DNA of 64,000 bases from Paraburkholderia fungorum. Lineage in GTDB: Bacteria; Pseudomonadota; Gammaproteobacteria; Burkholderiales; Burkholderiaceae. Shown here one piece after another: positions 16,140 to 25,549 of the stretch; position 1 is the stretch's first letter; each line of letters begins with the position of its first letter. A program made the translations under genes and the position numbers. The DNA lies in contig NZ_FNKP01000003.1 of the NCBI RefSeq assembly GCF_900099835.1, forward strand, positions 992,001 to 1,056,000, written 5' to 3'. The notes under the pieces are model-generated. The model saw nothing but the letters and a program-made list of their open reading frames with translations, was not told where the DNA came from and did no database searches.

Positions 16140-16606
16140 TTACGCTCCCTCCCTTTGCCCAAGATAAATGCGCAGGCGTTGCGTGCCTCTGGTGGTATAT
16201 CGCTCGGTACGGGCCGTTTGATCGGTTATGCCATGGACAACAGAACCGGACGGCAAGCGGAGCGTGTAATACGTTTCGCGCAAGGAACGGCCCGTTGCAT
16301 CGCGAAGGGTGAACTGCTCGTCATACTGGCTAGCTTTCGCGCCAGCGGTCGCGGGAACGGCGACGGGTTGCGCGTCTTTTGTGCGACCAGCGCAGCGGCG
16401 CGATTGTCAATAAGGCAGCCGTAACCTGCGCCATCCACGATGATCGCTTCGCTTCCATCGGGATATGTCACAACGTCGCCAACGCGAGCAACGCCCAGGC
16501 CACAGAGTTTGAATTCCGATGTAGTGCTGACCCGGCCACCGCGCTCTGTGAGCGCAGCAAGCGTAGCGAAGAGGTGGAGCGTTCCTCTATCTTTCTGTTC
16601 GGACAT
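16140..16606 (-). pseudogene. PAAR-domain protein (copy 1) broken by a frameshift
   Basis: The N-terminal frame (from ATG 16606) encodes a cysteine-poor PAAR core: GVARVGDVVTYPDGSEAIIV, GYGCLIDNRAAALV. The C-terminal extension (YDEQFTLRDATGRSLRETYY ... LRIYLGQREGA, stop at 16140) is in another frame. The switch lies at the TTTT run at 16377-16380 (AAAA on the coding strand); adding one A restores a single frame reading through DAQPVAVPATAGAKASQYDE. I see no classical slippery heptamer, so an indel or sequence error is more likely than programmed frameshifting. Confidence 0.72.
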
Positions 16607-16922
16607 TTGCAGGAGTTCTCAACAGTAAAGGCGCCAGCGGCGCTGGTTAAAAAAGGCGACGATGCCAACGAGGGAATAAGCATTGCTGGAGGCCGCTATA
16701 TCTTCGTCAATTCGCTCCAATCCGCAGTTCATCTAAATCCGAAAAATGCCTCTATTCATGCGCGCAAGATTGATTTTTCAAGAATTGACGTTTGACGGAT
16801 TCTGGCGAATTGCAGATGGTCGAAATTGCGCTCCACGCAAGACGGTTCGCACTGACCTACAGATGACCGCATCAGTTCGGCGGCTGAGAGTGGCCTTCGG
16901 CGCGTCGGGCGACTTGCACCGC

Positions 16923-17240
16923 TCATGACAGGAACGCCGGATGAGATGCGAGGAACGGCGAACGCTTTAACGCAGCCTGTGTTTCATCGCAATCAAGATT
17001 GGCGATTGCCAGTTCGTGCGCAAGCCGCGTAAGGCTCGCACAAGCTTGGGCAACTCGTTCTCGCAATGCTGCGTCGGCAAGGTCAGGCCGGTTTGCACCG
17101 CCAGGATACGCCACGGCTTCCAGAATTTCACCGACGTCCTTCAGATTCCGCTCGTAATAAAATGCGATCAGTTCTTGCAGAACAACGATCCGGCCTTGCG
17201 GGGAAAGCTTGGGGTTTCTGTTGGCATAATCCGTCGCGCC
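16923..17240 (-). pseudogene. Unrecognised open frame without a start codon
   Basis: Minus-strand frame reading NPKLSPQGRIVVLQELIAFY ... EILEAVAYPGG ... LTRLAHELAIANLDC ... SHPAFLS. Composition looks coding and helical but there is no ATG; only an internal GTG at 17114. Possibly the 3' part of a gene truncated upstream near 17240. 16607-16922 and 17241-17580 hold nothing I can support. Confidence 0.35.
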
Positions 17241-17594
17241 TCAGAAACGACGAGGGGCGCGTTTGCACGCATGCCTTACGAGCACAAGGAAAACGGCCCA
17301 GACAATGGCCGCTACCGCGTTCTACATGAACCCGGTTGAGTAGTGGAAATTCATACCCCGTCTGTCTCCGGCAATTGAGCTTTAGAACGGCCCGCGATCA
17401 CGGATAGAGGAAGGGTGAGCGGGCGCATGACAGGGCTGCAAATCCGGCGCTGAACCAAACCGGCGAACCCGAAGGTTTCCCTCTCACGGTCCGCCCATTG
17501 ACAGAATCAATAGACGTGCAGAGATAGCCGCACACCCTTGCGGATGTTCGGGGTTCAGCGTGACCAGGTTTGCAGGCCCGGAGCCGGTGTTTCC

Positions 17595-17779
17595 AGCGGA
17601 TCGGCATTCGGCGGGAGAAACAGTTGACCGAAGACGAGCGCGGCCGCCGTACCGTAGACAAAAAAGTCGTACCACTCCATCGCATTGCCGGCAACGGACG
17701 CGATGACGATTCGACGAAGGGCACGCTCGGGAGTCGCGGTAGCGCTCTCCGTCGGACTGGAGGATTGAACGGAGGCCAT
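17595..17779 (-). pseudogene. N-terminal stump of an MHS/MFS transporter
   Basis: Minus-strand frame with RRIVIASVAGNAMEWYDFFV then YGTAAALVFGQLFLPPNADP, the first membrane helix of metabolite:H+ symporters (KgtP/ShiA type). ATG at 17779 or 17821. Homology stops near 17595, after which the frame soon leaves the family sequence. Together with the SDR tail at 10308-10420 (same strand) it suggests an ancestral transporter-SDR operon split by the island. Confidence 0.75.
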
Positions 17780-18008
17780 GTCTGCTCGCATCAGGGAGGT
17801 GGAGACGTGCAGCCTTTTCAAAGGCTTTGCATGGGAGGCAGTGTCGAGGCGACAGATATCCGCGTCAAATCGGCCGAAAAGAAGCGGTGTTATCAGTTCG
17901 GCGGATGTGCGCCGGACGCGTGTATGGACCGTCCCGGCGCCTGTCGGTCTTTACGGATGCACCCGATTGCCAAACCGGAGGCGTCCCTATCCACCATCAG
18001 ACAGCACA

Positions 18009-18038
18009 CGCTTGCATCACGACGACAGGTCCAGCGCG
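18009..18038. repeat. 30-bp copy of the 3' end of the phosphoesterase gene
   Basis: Differs at 2 of 30 positions from 8260-8289, which contains the stop codon and last codons (ALDLSS) of the AcpA-like gene plus flanking sequence. Here it lies downstream of the MCP gene, and the sequence further into the gene does not match. Confidence 0.7.
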
Positions 18039-18150
18039 CCTGGACCGTTCGCAGACAACAGGGAGAACGCGTCCCGCTTTCCGGCAACCTCGGTCTTCCG
18101 CGACGCCATCAGCTCGCACGCTCGACCATCAAAGCGAGCCGGCCTGCCGC

Positions 18151-19725
18151 TCAAGCCGTCGTCGAATCGACCTTGAAGAACGCGATGGACTGATTCAACT
18201 GTTGCCCCTGATCTTCCAGCGACTTCGCCGCCGCCGCTGCTTCCTCGACGAGCGCTGCATTCTGCTGGGTCGCCTGGTCCATCTGCGTGATGGCGAGGTT
18301 GACCTGCTCGATGCCGCGGCTCTGTTCCGTCGATGCCGCCGCGATTTCGCCCATGATGTCCGTCACGCGTGCCACCGCCCGTGTCACCTCCGACATGGTT
18401 TTTCCGGCCTGATCCGCGAGCGATGAACCGTCCTGGATTTTCTGAACGGATGCGCCGATCAGATCCTTGATTTCCTTGGCTGCGCTGGACGAGCGCTGCG
18501 CGAGATTGCGCACCTCGCTCGCGACCACCGCGAAGCCGCGCCCCTGTTCGCCGGCGCGCGCGGCTTCCACGGCGGCGTTCAGCGCGAGGATGTTGGTCTG
18601 AAAAGCGATGCCTTCGATAATGCCGGTGATGTCCGCGATCTTCGTGGAACTGGCGCTGATCTCGCCCATGGTGTTGACCACCTGCCCCACGACCGCATTG
18701 CCCTTGTCCGCCACTTCGGACGCACGGTTCGACAGCGAACTGGCCTGCTGGGCATTCTCGGCGTTCTGTCTGACCGTCGACGTCAGCTCCTCCATGCTCG
18801 ACGCCGTTTCCTGCAACGACGCCGCCTGCTGTTCCGTGCGCGACGACAGATCGACGTTGCCCGACGCGATCTGGCTGGAGCCTGTGGCAATGCTGTCCGC
18901 GGCGACGCGAACCTGGCCGATCAGGCGAACCAGGCTCGCCTGCATTTCGCCCATCGAAGCGAGCACGCTCCCCGCCGGGGCATCGGCGGCGCCCGGCACG
19001 GGTGTGAGATCGCCGGACGCAACGCGCTGCGACACTTCGCCGAGTGCGCTGGGCTCGGCGCCGAGCGCGCGCAACAGGCTGCGCGTAATCAGCGATCCGG
19101 CCACAACGGCGATGACTAGTGACGCCAGGCAAACGGCGATCAGAATGTCGCGCTGGGTGGCGTAATGTTCCGCCGACTGCTGAACCAGTTCGTCAGCGCG
19201 AGTATGCGCATAGTCGCCATACGCATTGGTCGCCTTGATCAGCGCCGCGAGCAAGGGCCGGCATTGTTCGTCGATCGTTCGCACGGCGTCGTCGCGCTTG
19301 TTGGCGACTGCGAAGGCGACGATGGCCTGCGCAACCGGCGTGTAAGCGGCCTCGATCCGGTTGATGTCGCTCACGAGACTGCGCGCCTGATCGGACGCAT
19401 CGGTGCTGCTGGCGATCATCTCGTTGAGCGTCGCGAGACGTGTCTGGACGTCGTGTTGCGCCTGGGCTTCCGCAACTCTTTCCAGTTCGAAATCGGCGGG
19501 CGTGGTGACGAGCGCCATGTCGCGAGCGGCAATCGCGCGCCGGTCGACGGCGGTTCGAACCGCCTGCGCCGCGAGGGTGCGGGCGTTTGCGCCCGCGACA
19601 AAACCGGCGAAGCGCTCGTGCGAATCGCCGAGCGCTTTCAATGAAAGACCCGAGACAAGCAATACCATTGCGGCAAGCACTGCAAAAGCGGCCGTGAGTC
19701 TGGCCTTGACTGACAACTTCTTCAT
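18151..19725 (-). CDS. Methyl-accepting chemotaxis protein
   Basis: Inner-membrane chemoreceptor of 524 aa. TM1 is about residues 9-30, a periplasmic four-helix-bundle-type sensor follows, TM2 is about 195-215 ([18 protein letters not shown]), then a HAMP region, then the signalling domain with the invariant hairpin [20 protein letters not shown] and [20 protein letters not shown]. Glutamine/glutamate methylation-type segments flank the hairpin. No CheW-binding pentapeptide (xWxxF) is seen at the C-terminus. Ligand unknown; gene is solitary. Confidence 0.93.
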   Translation of the reverse strand: MKKLSVKARLTAAFAVLAAMVLLVSGLSLKALGDSHERFAGFVAGANARTLAAQAVRTAVDRRAIAARDMALVTTPADFELERVAEAQAQHDVQTRLATLNEMIASSTDASDQARSLVSDINRIEAAYTPVAQAIVAFAVANKRDDAVRTIDEQCRPLLAALIKATNAYGDYAHTRADELVQQSAEHYATQRDILIAVCLASLVIAVVAGSLITRSLLRALGAEPSALGEVSQRVASGDLTPVPGAADAPAGSVLASMGEMQASLVRLIGQVRVAADSIATGSSQIASGNVDLSSRTEQQAASLQETASSMEELTSTVRQNAENAQQASSLSNRASEVADKGNAVVGQVVNTMGEISASSTKIADITGIIEGIAFQTNILALNAAVEAARAGEQGRGFAVVASEVRNLAQRSSSAAKEIKDLIGASVQKIQDGSSLADQAGKTMSEVTRAVARVTDIMGEIAAASTEQSRGIEQVNLAITQMDQATQQNAALVEEAAAAAKSLEDQGQQLNQSIAFFKVDSTTA

Positions 19726-20204
19726 GTTGTGGTCCCGTTGAAGATACGTCGGATAGAGCCCGATCTATCGCCGGTTTCCAAAGACATGCTCAGACAAGAA
19801 ATTCAGCCCTCAAGAACCGTCTATGTATGGCGCATAACGGCATCGCGAAGGATTTCATTAGGCCGCAATGTGTTTCAGCAGGCGCGCAAAGGTTTGCGAG
19901 GCATTTTTATTTTTTGATCGGGGGCGGTGGGTCGCCGGGCGTGCGGTTTTGGTCCGTTCAGGATTGGGCGAAGGGCGGGGGAGCGTATCGATCGTGCACG
20001 AGAATTCCAGAGCCCGAACTATCAGGACTCGGAATCTCGCAGACCGTGGCGGGCATATCAAGGTATCGAGGTATCGCGCTTCGCATTCCCGAGAGAACCG
20101 CGCAGCGGCGACGCACGTGCCTCAGCAATCAGGCGACCCGCGCCGCACGCGTTCTTTCCATATGCGGATGACGCGAATTTCGTCAGCGGCAGCTTTCAGC
20201 GCGC
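19726..20204. other. Gene-free stretch upstream of the chemoreceptor
   Basis: About 480 bases; only short frames, none convincing. Should contain the promoter of the MCP gene. Confidence 0.4.
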
Positions 20205-20615
20205 TTATCCTTGCGATGGCGCGAGAGGTTGCTCGATCGCCGCGACGTGATGTTTTTTCGCCGTCAACCGGTTCGACACCCCCCTCACGCCGCGTACCGA
20301 TCGCGCTGCGTTGCCGGCGCGCGAAATCTGCCAGCTCTCCGGCACCCAGCCCGTGAGCGTGACGACACCACGATGCGCGCGGATGTGGATCGCCGAATCG
20401 ACCATATCCGGTACGCGCCGGATGGCGCGGCGAACGTCGAGAATAATTGCATCGTCGGAACGGCTTCCCGGTGGCGACGTCGATACCTGCACCATCGGCG
20501 ACGCCGTGATGGTTGAGGCGCCGCCTGCTGTCTGCGCATTCGCACAAGCCGCGAAACTCGCGATGACAGCAATCAACGTCGCGCTGAACTTCCTGCCCGC
20601 ATCATTTCTGGTCAT
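20205..20615 (-). CDS. BON-domain exported protein
   Basis: 136 aa from ATG at 20615: signal peptide MTRNDAGRKFSATLIAVIAS to about ANA, a low-complexity linker, then one BON domain (ILDVRRAIRRVPDMVDSAIH, RGVVTLTGWVPES, GVRGVSNRL). BON proteins are periplasmic or outer-membrane-associated lipid-binding proteins linked to osmotic and envelope stress. The frame runs on upstream to 21128, but only this part has family sequence and a signal peptide. Confidence 0.8.
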   Translation of the reverse strand: MTRNDAGRKFSATLIAVIASFAACANAQTAGGASTITASPMVQVSTSPPGSRSDDAIILDVRRAIRRVPDMVDSAIHIRAHRGVVTLTGWVPESWQISRAGNAARSVRGVRGVSNRLTAKKHHVAAIEQPLAPSQG

Positions 20616-20797
20616 GCTGTCCCCTTCGGGTTCGGACTTAAGGATCGTGTGACGCCTGCGTGAGCCTGTGCTGCGCAAGAAGTCGGGCCGCCTGCGGCTC
20701 GCTGTACATAAAAGCGTAGTGCACGCCGTTCGAAGATGGCGTGTTTTTTGTATCTGACGCAAATTTCTTGACGCAACTTCTGCGGCCGACATTGCTG

Positions 20798-21523
20798 CTA
20801 TGCAGCGGTGCCGCGCAAATCCCGGATGTGCTGATAGACCGTCGCGCGTCCCATTCCCAGCACGTTCGCCACATAGTTCGCCGCGCTTTTTCCCTTGAAG
20901 GCTCCCTCGGCCCACAGCGCTTCGACCAGTTCGCGGCGATGGTCGCGAGTCAGCGAGTTCAGCGCCAGTTGACGCTCCTGGAGCCACGTGTGAAGGAACG
21001 TGTTGATCCGTTCCTGCCAGTCGTCCTTGAACAGTTCTTCGGGTTGTTTGACGACACCGGCGCCGGAAATCACCCGGTCGATGACGTGCTTCATGTCCTC
21101 GAATACCGCAATGTTGTAGTTCACGCACATCACGCCGACGGCCGCGCCCGCGTCGTCGAACAGCACGGTGCTCACGCAGCGCATCCGTCTTCCGTCCCAG
21201 TTGATTTTTTCGTACGGGCCGATAGTGCCCGATTCGGCGGTGTGGTCGATCTCTTCCAGCGCGGATTCGTCGCCCAGTTCGCGCTTGGACAGATTGTTGG
21301 CGATATAGGCAACGGTCTGGCTTTGCAGGTCGTGAATGACGATTTCGACGTACGGGAAAAACAGCAGCGCGATACCGTCGGCGACACGGCTGTATCGTTC
21401 CAGAAGTAGTCGGCGCGCGGCTGTTGTCTTGGGCTTTCGCATAGGAATAAGTGGGGTTTCAGTGTCCGGAGAGGCCGCAGCGTGTTGCTTCACCGTGCTG
21501 CGCGTCCGTTTGTCATGCGCCAT
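20798..21523 (-). CDS. PAS (YheO-like) plus HTH transcriptional regulator, DauR-like
   Basis: 241 aa. A YheO-type PAS domain (ERYSRVADGIALLFFPYVEI, VMCVNYNIAVFED) is followed by a C-terminal HTH (KSAANYVANVLGMGRATVYQ). This is the architecture of DauR, the repressor of D-arginine utilisation in Pseudomonas. It is next to an ornithine-cyclodeaminase-like gene and near a FAD-dependent D-amino-acid dehydrogenase gene, the same cast as dauBAR. Likely binds the twin palindromes at 22631-22691. Confidence 0.8.
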   Translation of the reverse strand: MAHDKRTRSTVKQHAAASPDTETPLIPMRKPKTTAARRLLLERYSRVADGIALLFFPYVEIVIHDLQSQTVAYIANNLSKRELGDESALEEIDHTAESGTIGPYEKINWDGRRMRCVSTVLFDDAGAAVGVMCVNYNIAVFEDMKHVIDRVISGAGVVKQPEELFKDDWQERINTFLHTWLQERQLALNSLTRDHRRELVEALWAEGAFKGKSAANYVANVLGMGRATVYQHIRDLRGTAA

Positions 21524-21590
21524 TCTGCCATGACAGAAACGCGCTCAAGCACGCCGGGGCGGCCCTGTGGACGCGCCGGTCGGCACCGCT

Positions 21591-22565
21591 CTACGCGTCG
21601 TTCTGCTGCGCGTTCAGGTGCCTGAAAAGCTCCAGTGCAATGGCGACGTCTTCGAGTCCAAGTCCGATCGAACGAAAAAACGCGTGCTTGCTGTACGACG
21701 GTTTTTCAGCCGTGCCGAGCACGAGTTCGGGCAGATCGCCCCGCACATGGTCGGGCGACCAGCCATGCCGTTGCGCGGCCAGCGTCATCTCGCCCGCGCT
21801 GAGCGGCGTCGTCTGCCGATAATCGCAATAGACATCCATGGCGGGTAGCCAAGCGGGCGGAATTTCGTGGGCGTTCGCGACGTTGGTGCTGATCGACGTG
21901 ACGAGCGCGGGTTTGCTCAACATGCCGTCCTGCAAGACAGGTGTGCCCGACGACGTGCACAAGGCCACCACGTCGGCATCGTCAACGCATTCTTCGATTC
22001 GCGAGCAGAGGATGACGCGCCCGTCGAGCGCGGCGATTTCGGCGCAGGCCGCTGCGTCGCTCTGAAGCGCAGGCGAAAACACCCGAATCGAGCGCCACGG
22101 CCGTACCGAGGCCAGATGTCGCAAATGAGCCCGGCCCACCGCGCCCGAGCCGACAATCGCGAGCGTGGCGGCGTCGGACGCGGCGAGTTCATCCACGGCT
22201 AGCGCGGTTGCGCCCGCAGTGCGTTCGGTCGTGAGCAGTCCCGAATCGCAGAACATCAAAGGCTGTCCGGTTTCCATCGACATCAGCGCGCTCCACGCGG
22301 TAATGATCGGCCTGGACCCGGTGACGAGGTACGGCGACAACTTGGCGCCGAATACCTTTGCGGGCGTCATCGCGCCGAGATACGTGATGAAGTCGCCCGC
22401 GCCGCCCGGGAACAGCGTCAGCGTTTGCGGCGGTTGCACGGCGGCGTCGCTGCCGAGCGAGCGAAACATCTGCCTGAGCGCACCGCGCACGTCGAGATGC
22501 GGCAGCGCATCGCGCACGGTTTCCTGATCGACGACGAGGGGGCGCGCTTTTTCCGGGGTGCTCAT
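21591..22565 (-). CDS. Ornithine cyclodeaminase/mu-crystallin family protein (DauB-like)
   Basis: NAD(P)-dependent enzyme of 324 aa. Central Rossmann motif LAIVGSGAVGRAHLRHLASV and N-terminal TLTLFPGGAGDFITYLGAM with KLSPYLVTG match the OCD/mu-crystallin family, whose members include ornithine cyclodeaminase, alanine dehydrogenase and the L-arginine dehydrogenase DauB. ATG at 22565 has GGAG upstream. Role inferred from context: reductive amination of the keto acid made by the DadA-like enzyme, or proline synthesis from ornithine. Confidence 0.82.
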   Translation of the reverse strand: MSTPEKARPLVVDQETVRDALPHLDVRGALRQMFRSLGSDAAVQPPQTLTLFPGGAGDFITYLGAMTPAKVFGAKLSPYLVTGSRPIITAWSALMSMETGQPLMFCDSGLLTTERTAGATALAVDELAASDAATLAIVGSGAVGRAHLRHLASVRPWRSIRVFSPALQSDAAACAEIAALDGRVILCSRIEECVDDADVVALCTSSGTPVLQDGMLSKPALVTSISTNVANAHEIPPAWLPAMDVYCDYRQTTPLSAGEMTLAAQRHGWSPDHVRGDLPELVLGTAEKPSYSKHAFFRSIGLGLEDVAIALELFRHLNAQQNDA

Positions 22566-22630
22566 TGAACTGCTCTCCATTACGTTGCCGGCATCCGGCG
22601 TCTGATGTGAAAACAATTCTAAAGTCAAAA

Positions 22631-22691
22631 AGTCCAGACTGGACTTTTATTTTGAAAATTTGTTTTCTTTTATCAGAGTCCAGAATAGACT
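22631..22691. promoter_or_regulatory. Twin 15-bp operator-like palindromes
   Basis: AGTCCAGACTGGACT at 22631-22645 is a perfect palindrome about a central A, and AGTCCAGAATAGACT at 22677-22691 is an imperfect copy; centres are 46 bp apart. They lie between the divergent OCD-like gene and binding-protein gene and are the most obvious site for the adjacent PAS-HTH regulator. Confidence 0.65.
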
Positions 22692-22831
22692 GTTGTTCCA
22701 GAGCGGGCGCCAATGCGACGCGGTGCCGTTGTGTTTCCTCGCTCTCTCGCAGCCGCATTGCCAGCGGCTGTCCGTGCCTCGAATGCCCGCGTTGTTGCAT
22801 TCCCGCTGACCAACCACACAGGGGACCTCCC

Positions 22832-23620
22832 ATGCTTCAGAAGCTTCCACTTTCACTGCTCGTCGCTGTCGCGTTGTCCGGTTCGGTCGGGATCGTCAGC
22901 GCGGAGACTCAAAACACCTTGCGTTTCGGCGTCGAGGCCGCGTATCCGCCGTTCGAAAGCAAGTCGCCGACGGGGCAATTGCAGGGTTTCGACATCGATG
23001 TCGGCAATGCGGTCTGCGCGAAGATGGGCGTGAAATGCGAGTGGGTGGAGAATGCGTTCGACGGACTGATTCCCGCGTTGCAGGCTCGTAAATTCGACGC
23101 GATCAACTCGGCGATGAACATCACCGAAAAGCGTAAGCAGACCATCGACTTCACGCCGCCCATCTACGTCGTGCCGATCGTGATGGTGGCGAAGCGCGGC
23201 TCCGGTCTGTTGCCCGATGTCAAGAACCTGCAGGGCAAACGCGTAGGTGTGCTGCAAGGATCGTCGCAAGAAGATTTCCTGAAACGCCATTGGGCAAATG
23301 CAGGCGTAACGGTCGTCTCTTACGCCGACCAGGACCAGGTCTACGCCGACCTCGTCGCGGGTCGGCTCGACGCCGCGGTTCAGGAAACGCAAACGGTCGA
23401 AGACGGGTTCCTCAAAAAGCCGTCCGGGCACGACTACGTGATTACCGGCCAGCCGCTCAGCGACCCAGCCACGCTCGGCGAAGGCACGGGCTTCGGCATG
23501 CGCAAGGGCGACAAGGCGCTGGCCGCGAAGATCGACGCGGCGCTTGTTGCGCTGAAGAAAGACGGCACGCTCAGCGCGCTTTCGCAGAAATACTTCGGCC
23601 GTGACATCATCGCGAAGTAA
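22832..23620 (+). CDS. Polar amino-acid ABC transporter substrate-binding protein
   Basis: 262 aa periplasmic binding protein of the lysine/arginine/ornithine/histidine class. Signal peptide MLQKLPLSLLVAVALSGSVG to about SAE; then LRFGVEAAYPPFESKSPTGQ and FDIDVGNAVCAKMG, the ligand-site strands of SBP family 3; later MNITEKRKQTIDFTPPIY. No permease or ATPase gene accompanies it in this window. Divergent from the OCD-like gene across the twin palindromes. Confidence 0.9.
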   Translation: MLQKLPLSLLVAVALSGSVGIVSAETQNTLRFGVEAAYPPFESKSPTGQLQGFDIDVGNAVCAKMGVKCEWVENAFDGLIPALQARKFDAINSAMNITEKRKQTIDFTPPIYVVPIVMVAKRGSGLLPDVKNLQGKRVGVLQGSSQEDFLKRHWANAGVTVVSYADQDQVYADLVAGRLDAAVQETQTVEDGFLKKPSGHDYVITGQPLSDPATLGEGTGFGMRKGDKALAAKIDAALVALKKDGTLSALSQKYFGRDIIAK

Positions 23621-23693
23621 CGGGTTGCGGAACCGGTGCGTATGCTGCCGTGCGCACATCGGCGGTAATCGATAAGGAAAGCAGAGCGAATTT

Positions 23694-24935
23694 ATGGACT
23701 TCGACGTGATCGTGCTGGGTGCCGGAATTGTCGGCGTGTCGTCCGCGCTGCATTTGCAGGATCGCGGGCGGCGCGTGGCGCTGGTCGACCGGCGCGGTCC
23801 GGGCGAAGAGACCAGTTTCGGCAACGCGGGGCTGGTCGAAAGTTCGTCGGTGGTTCCTTATGCATTTCCGCGCGATCTGGGCACGCTGCTGCGCTATGCA
23901 CGCAACCGGTCGACTGACCTGTACTGGGACTATCGCGCATTGCCTTCGTTTGCGGGCTGGCTCGCGCGATTCTGGTGGGAGTCGTCGCCCGAGCGGTTAC
24001 TCAGTGCTGCGCACGACATGTTGCCGCTGATTCGCCGATGCGTGGCCGAGCACGATCTTCTGATCGCCCGCGCAGGCCTTGCGAACCTGACGAAGAACAG
24101 CGGCTGGATCGAGGCATTCCGCAGCGAGCCGGAATTCGAGCGGCAGGTGAAAGCCGCGACGCAAACGGCGCGTACCTACGGGCTGCATATGACGCCGCTC
24201 GACGCCGCCGCGTTGAGCGCGCGTGAGCCCGGCCTCGCCGATGGATTTCGCGGGGCGCTGCACTGGCTGGACCCGAAAAGCGTCGTCAATCCCGGCGCGT
24301 TGACGAAAGGCTATGCACGTCTGTTCGAAGAGGGCGGCGGCGCGTTGCTGAGCGGCGAGGCCACCACATTGAAGGCGGAAGGCGACGCGTGGAGCGTGCA
24401 GACATCATCCGGAAAAATCAGCGCGAAGGACGTTGTCGTGGCGCTGGGGCCGTGGTCGGACCGGATATTCGCGCCGCTCGGATATCGCATTCCGCTTCGT
24501 GCCAAGCGCGGTTATCACATGCACTACGCGCCCACGAAACCGCTGTTGTCCATGCCGATTGTGGACACGCAACATGGTTACGTGATCGCGCCGATGGAAG
24601 GCCGTCTGCGCCTCACCACCGGCGTCGAAATCGCCCTTCGCGATGCCAGGCCCACGGGCGTTCAACTGGCGCGCGCTGAACGTACGGCAACGCCGACGTT
24701 CGGCCTGGGTGCGCGGCTCGACGAGCGCCCGTGGCTCGGTTTGCGCCCTTGCACGCCCGACATGCGGCCGGTGATTGGCCGCGCACCGCGTCACAAGGGA
24801 CTCTGGTTTTCGTTTGGACACGCCCATCACGGATTGACGCTAGGCCCGGTGAGCGGGCGTCTGCTGGCGGAAATGATGACTGGCGAACAGCCTTTCGCCG
24901 ACGCCGCTCCGTTCAGGCCCGAGCGGTTCCGCTAG
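23694..24935 (+). CDS. FAD-dependent D-amino-acid dehydrogenase (DadA/DauA-like)
   Basis: 413 aa flavoenzyme oxidising D-amino acids to keto acids. N-terminal FAD site DVIVLGAGIVGVSSALHLQ, then RGPGEETSFGNAGLVESSSV, which is the DadA signature, and C-terminal RPWLGLRPCTPDMRPVIG with FGHAHHGLTLGPVSGRLLAE. ATG at 23694 is preceded by AAGGAAAG. With the binding protein, the OCD-like enzyme and the DauR-like regulator it forms a plausible D-arginine/ornithine pathway. Substrate preference is inferred, not shown. Confidence 0.88.
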   Translation: MDFDVIVLGAGIVGVSSALHLQDRGRRVALVDRRGPGEETSFGNAGLVESSSVVPYAFPRDLGTLLRYARNRSTDLYWDYRALPSFAGWLARFWWESSPERLLSAAHDMLPLIRRCVAEHDLLIARAGLANLTKNSGWIEAFRSEPEFERQVKAATQTARTYGLHMTPLDAAALSAREPGLADGFRGALHWLDPKSVVNPGALTKGYARLFEEGGGALLSGEATTLKAEGDAWSVQTSSGKISAKDVVVALGPWSDRIFAPLGYRIPLRAKRGYHMHYAPTKPLLSMPIVDTQHGYVIAPMEGRLRLTTGVEIALRDARPTGVQLARAERTATPTFGLGARLDERPWLGLRPCTPDMRPVIGRAPRHKGLWFSFGHAHHGLTLGPVSGRLLAEMMTGEQPFADAAPFRPERFR

Positions 24936-25066
24936 CCATCTTCACGGGCAGTCTCGCGCCATGACTGTCGCTTGCCTGGATCGTAAAGGAGCATCGGAAT
25001 CCGGCCGTGACGCCTGATAAACTCGGCCGGTTTCCAGCATCAATGCCTGCGGGCAACCAGCTAACC

Positions 25067-25429
25067 ATGAAGAGTAGTTCGAAAAGCGGCCTTGTCTATT
25101 CCACCGAAAGCGGCCGGATGTGCCCCGAATGCCGGCGCCCGATCACGGAATGCATCTGCAAAACAGCTGCAAAAACACGACCGGCCGGTGATGGTGCGGT
25201 GCGCGTGAGTCGCGAAACCAAAGGCCGTGGCGGCAAGAGCGTGACGATTGTCAAAGGCCTCGCGCTCGATCCTGTCGCGCTGGCGTTGCTGGGCAAAGAG
25301 TTGCGCACGGCCTGCGGTTCCGGCGGAACGGTCAAGGACGGCGTGATCGAAGTGCAGGGCGACCATTGCGAACGAATCATCGACGCGCTAAAAAAGCATG
25401 GCCACAGCGCGAAGCGGGCGGGCGGCTAG
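25067..25429 (+). CDS. yciH: SUI1/YciH family translation initiation factor homologue
   Basis: 120 aa. N-terminal zinc-ribbon-like MCPECRRPITECICK, then the SUI1 fold VRVSRETKGRGGKSVTIVKG ... LGKELRTACGSGGTVKDGVI ... IEVQGDHCERIIDALKK. Homologue of eIF1; in bacteria a minor initiation-fidelity factor. ATG at 25067 is chosen because the zinc-binding region follows; upstream in-frame codons lack conservation. Confidence 0.9.
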   Translation: MKSSSKSGLVYSTESGRMCPECRRPITECICKTAAKTRPAGDGAVRVSRETKGRGGKSVTIVKGLALDPVALALLGKELRTACGSGGTVKDGVIEVQGDHCERIIDALKKHGHSAKRAGG

Positions 25430-25443
25430 GCGCCTGAAAAAAG

Positions 25444-25467
25444 CCCCGCGCGAGAAGCGCGGCGGGG
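25444..25467 (-). terminator. Terminator for the IclR gene (minus strand)
   Basis: CCCC-GCGC pairs with GCGC-GGGG (three bulged bases) around a GAGAA loop; the A-run at 25437-25442 gives a U-tract to minus-strand transcripts. Confidence 0.7.
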
Positions 25468-25549
25468 TAAATGCGTTGGGAAGCAATCACTCGATATGAG
25501 CGCGTTGGCCGCCGGCAATCCAGCGGCGTTCTGTTCTGCGCGCCGAACT

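Noticed and set aside
16370..16385. Programmed -1 frameshift in the PAAR gene
   Set aside because: No X-XXY-YYZ slippery heptamer or obvious downstream structure; simple indel is more likely.
20616..21128. Extension of the BON-protein frame
   Set aside because: Overlaps the regulator gene on the same strand in another frame; lacks motifs, and a signal peptide begins at 20615.
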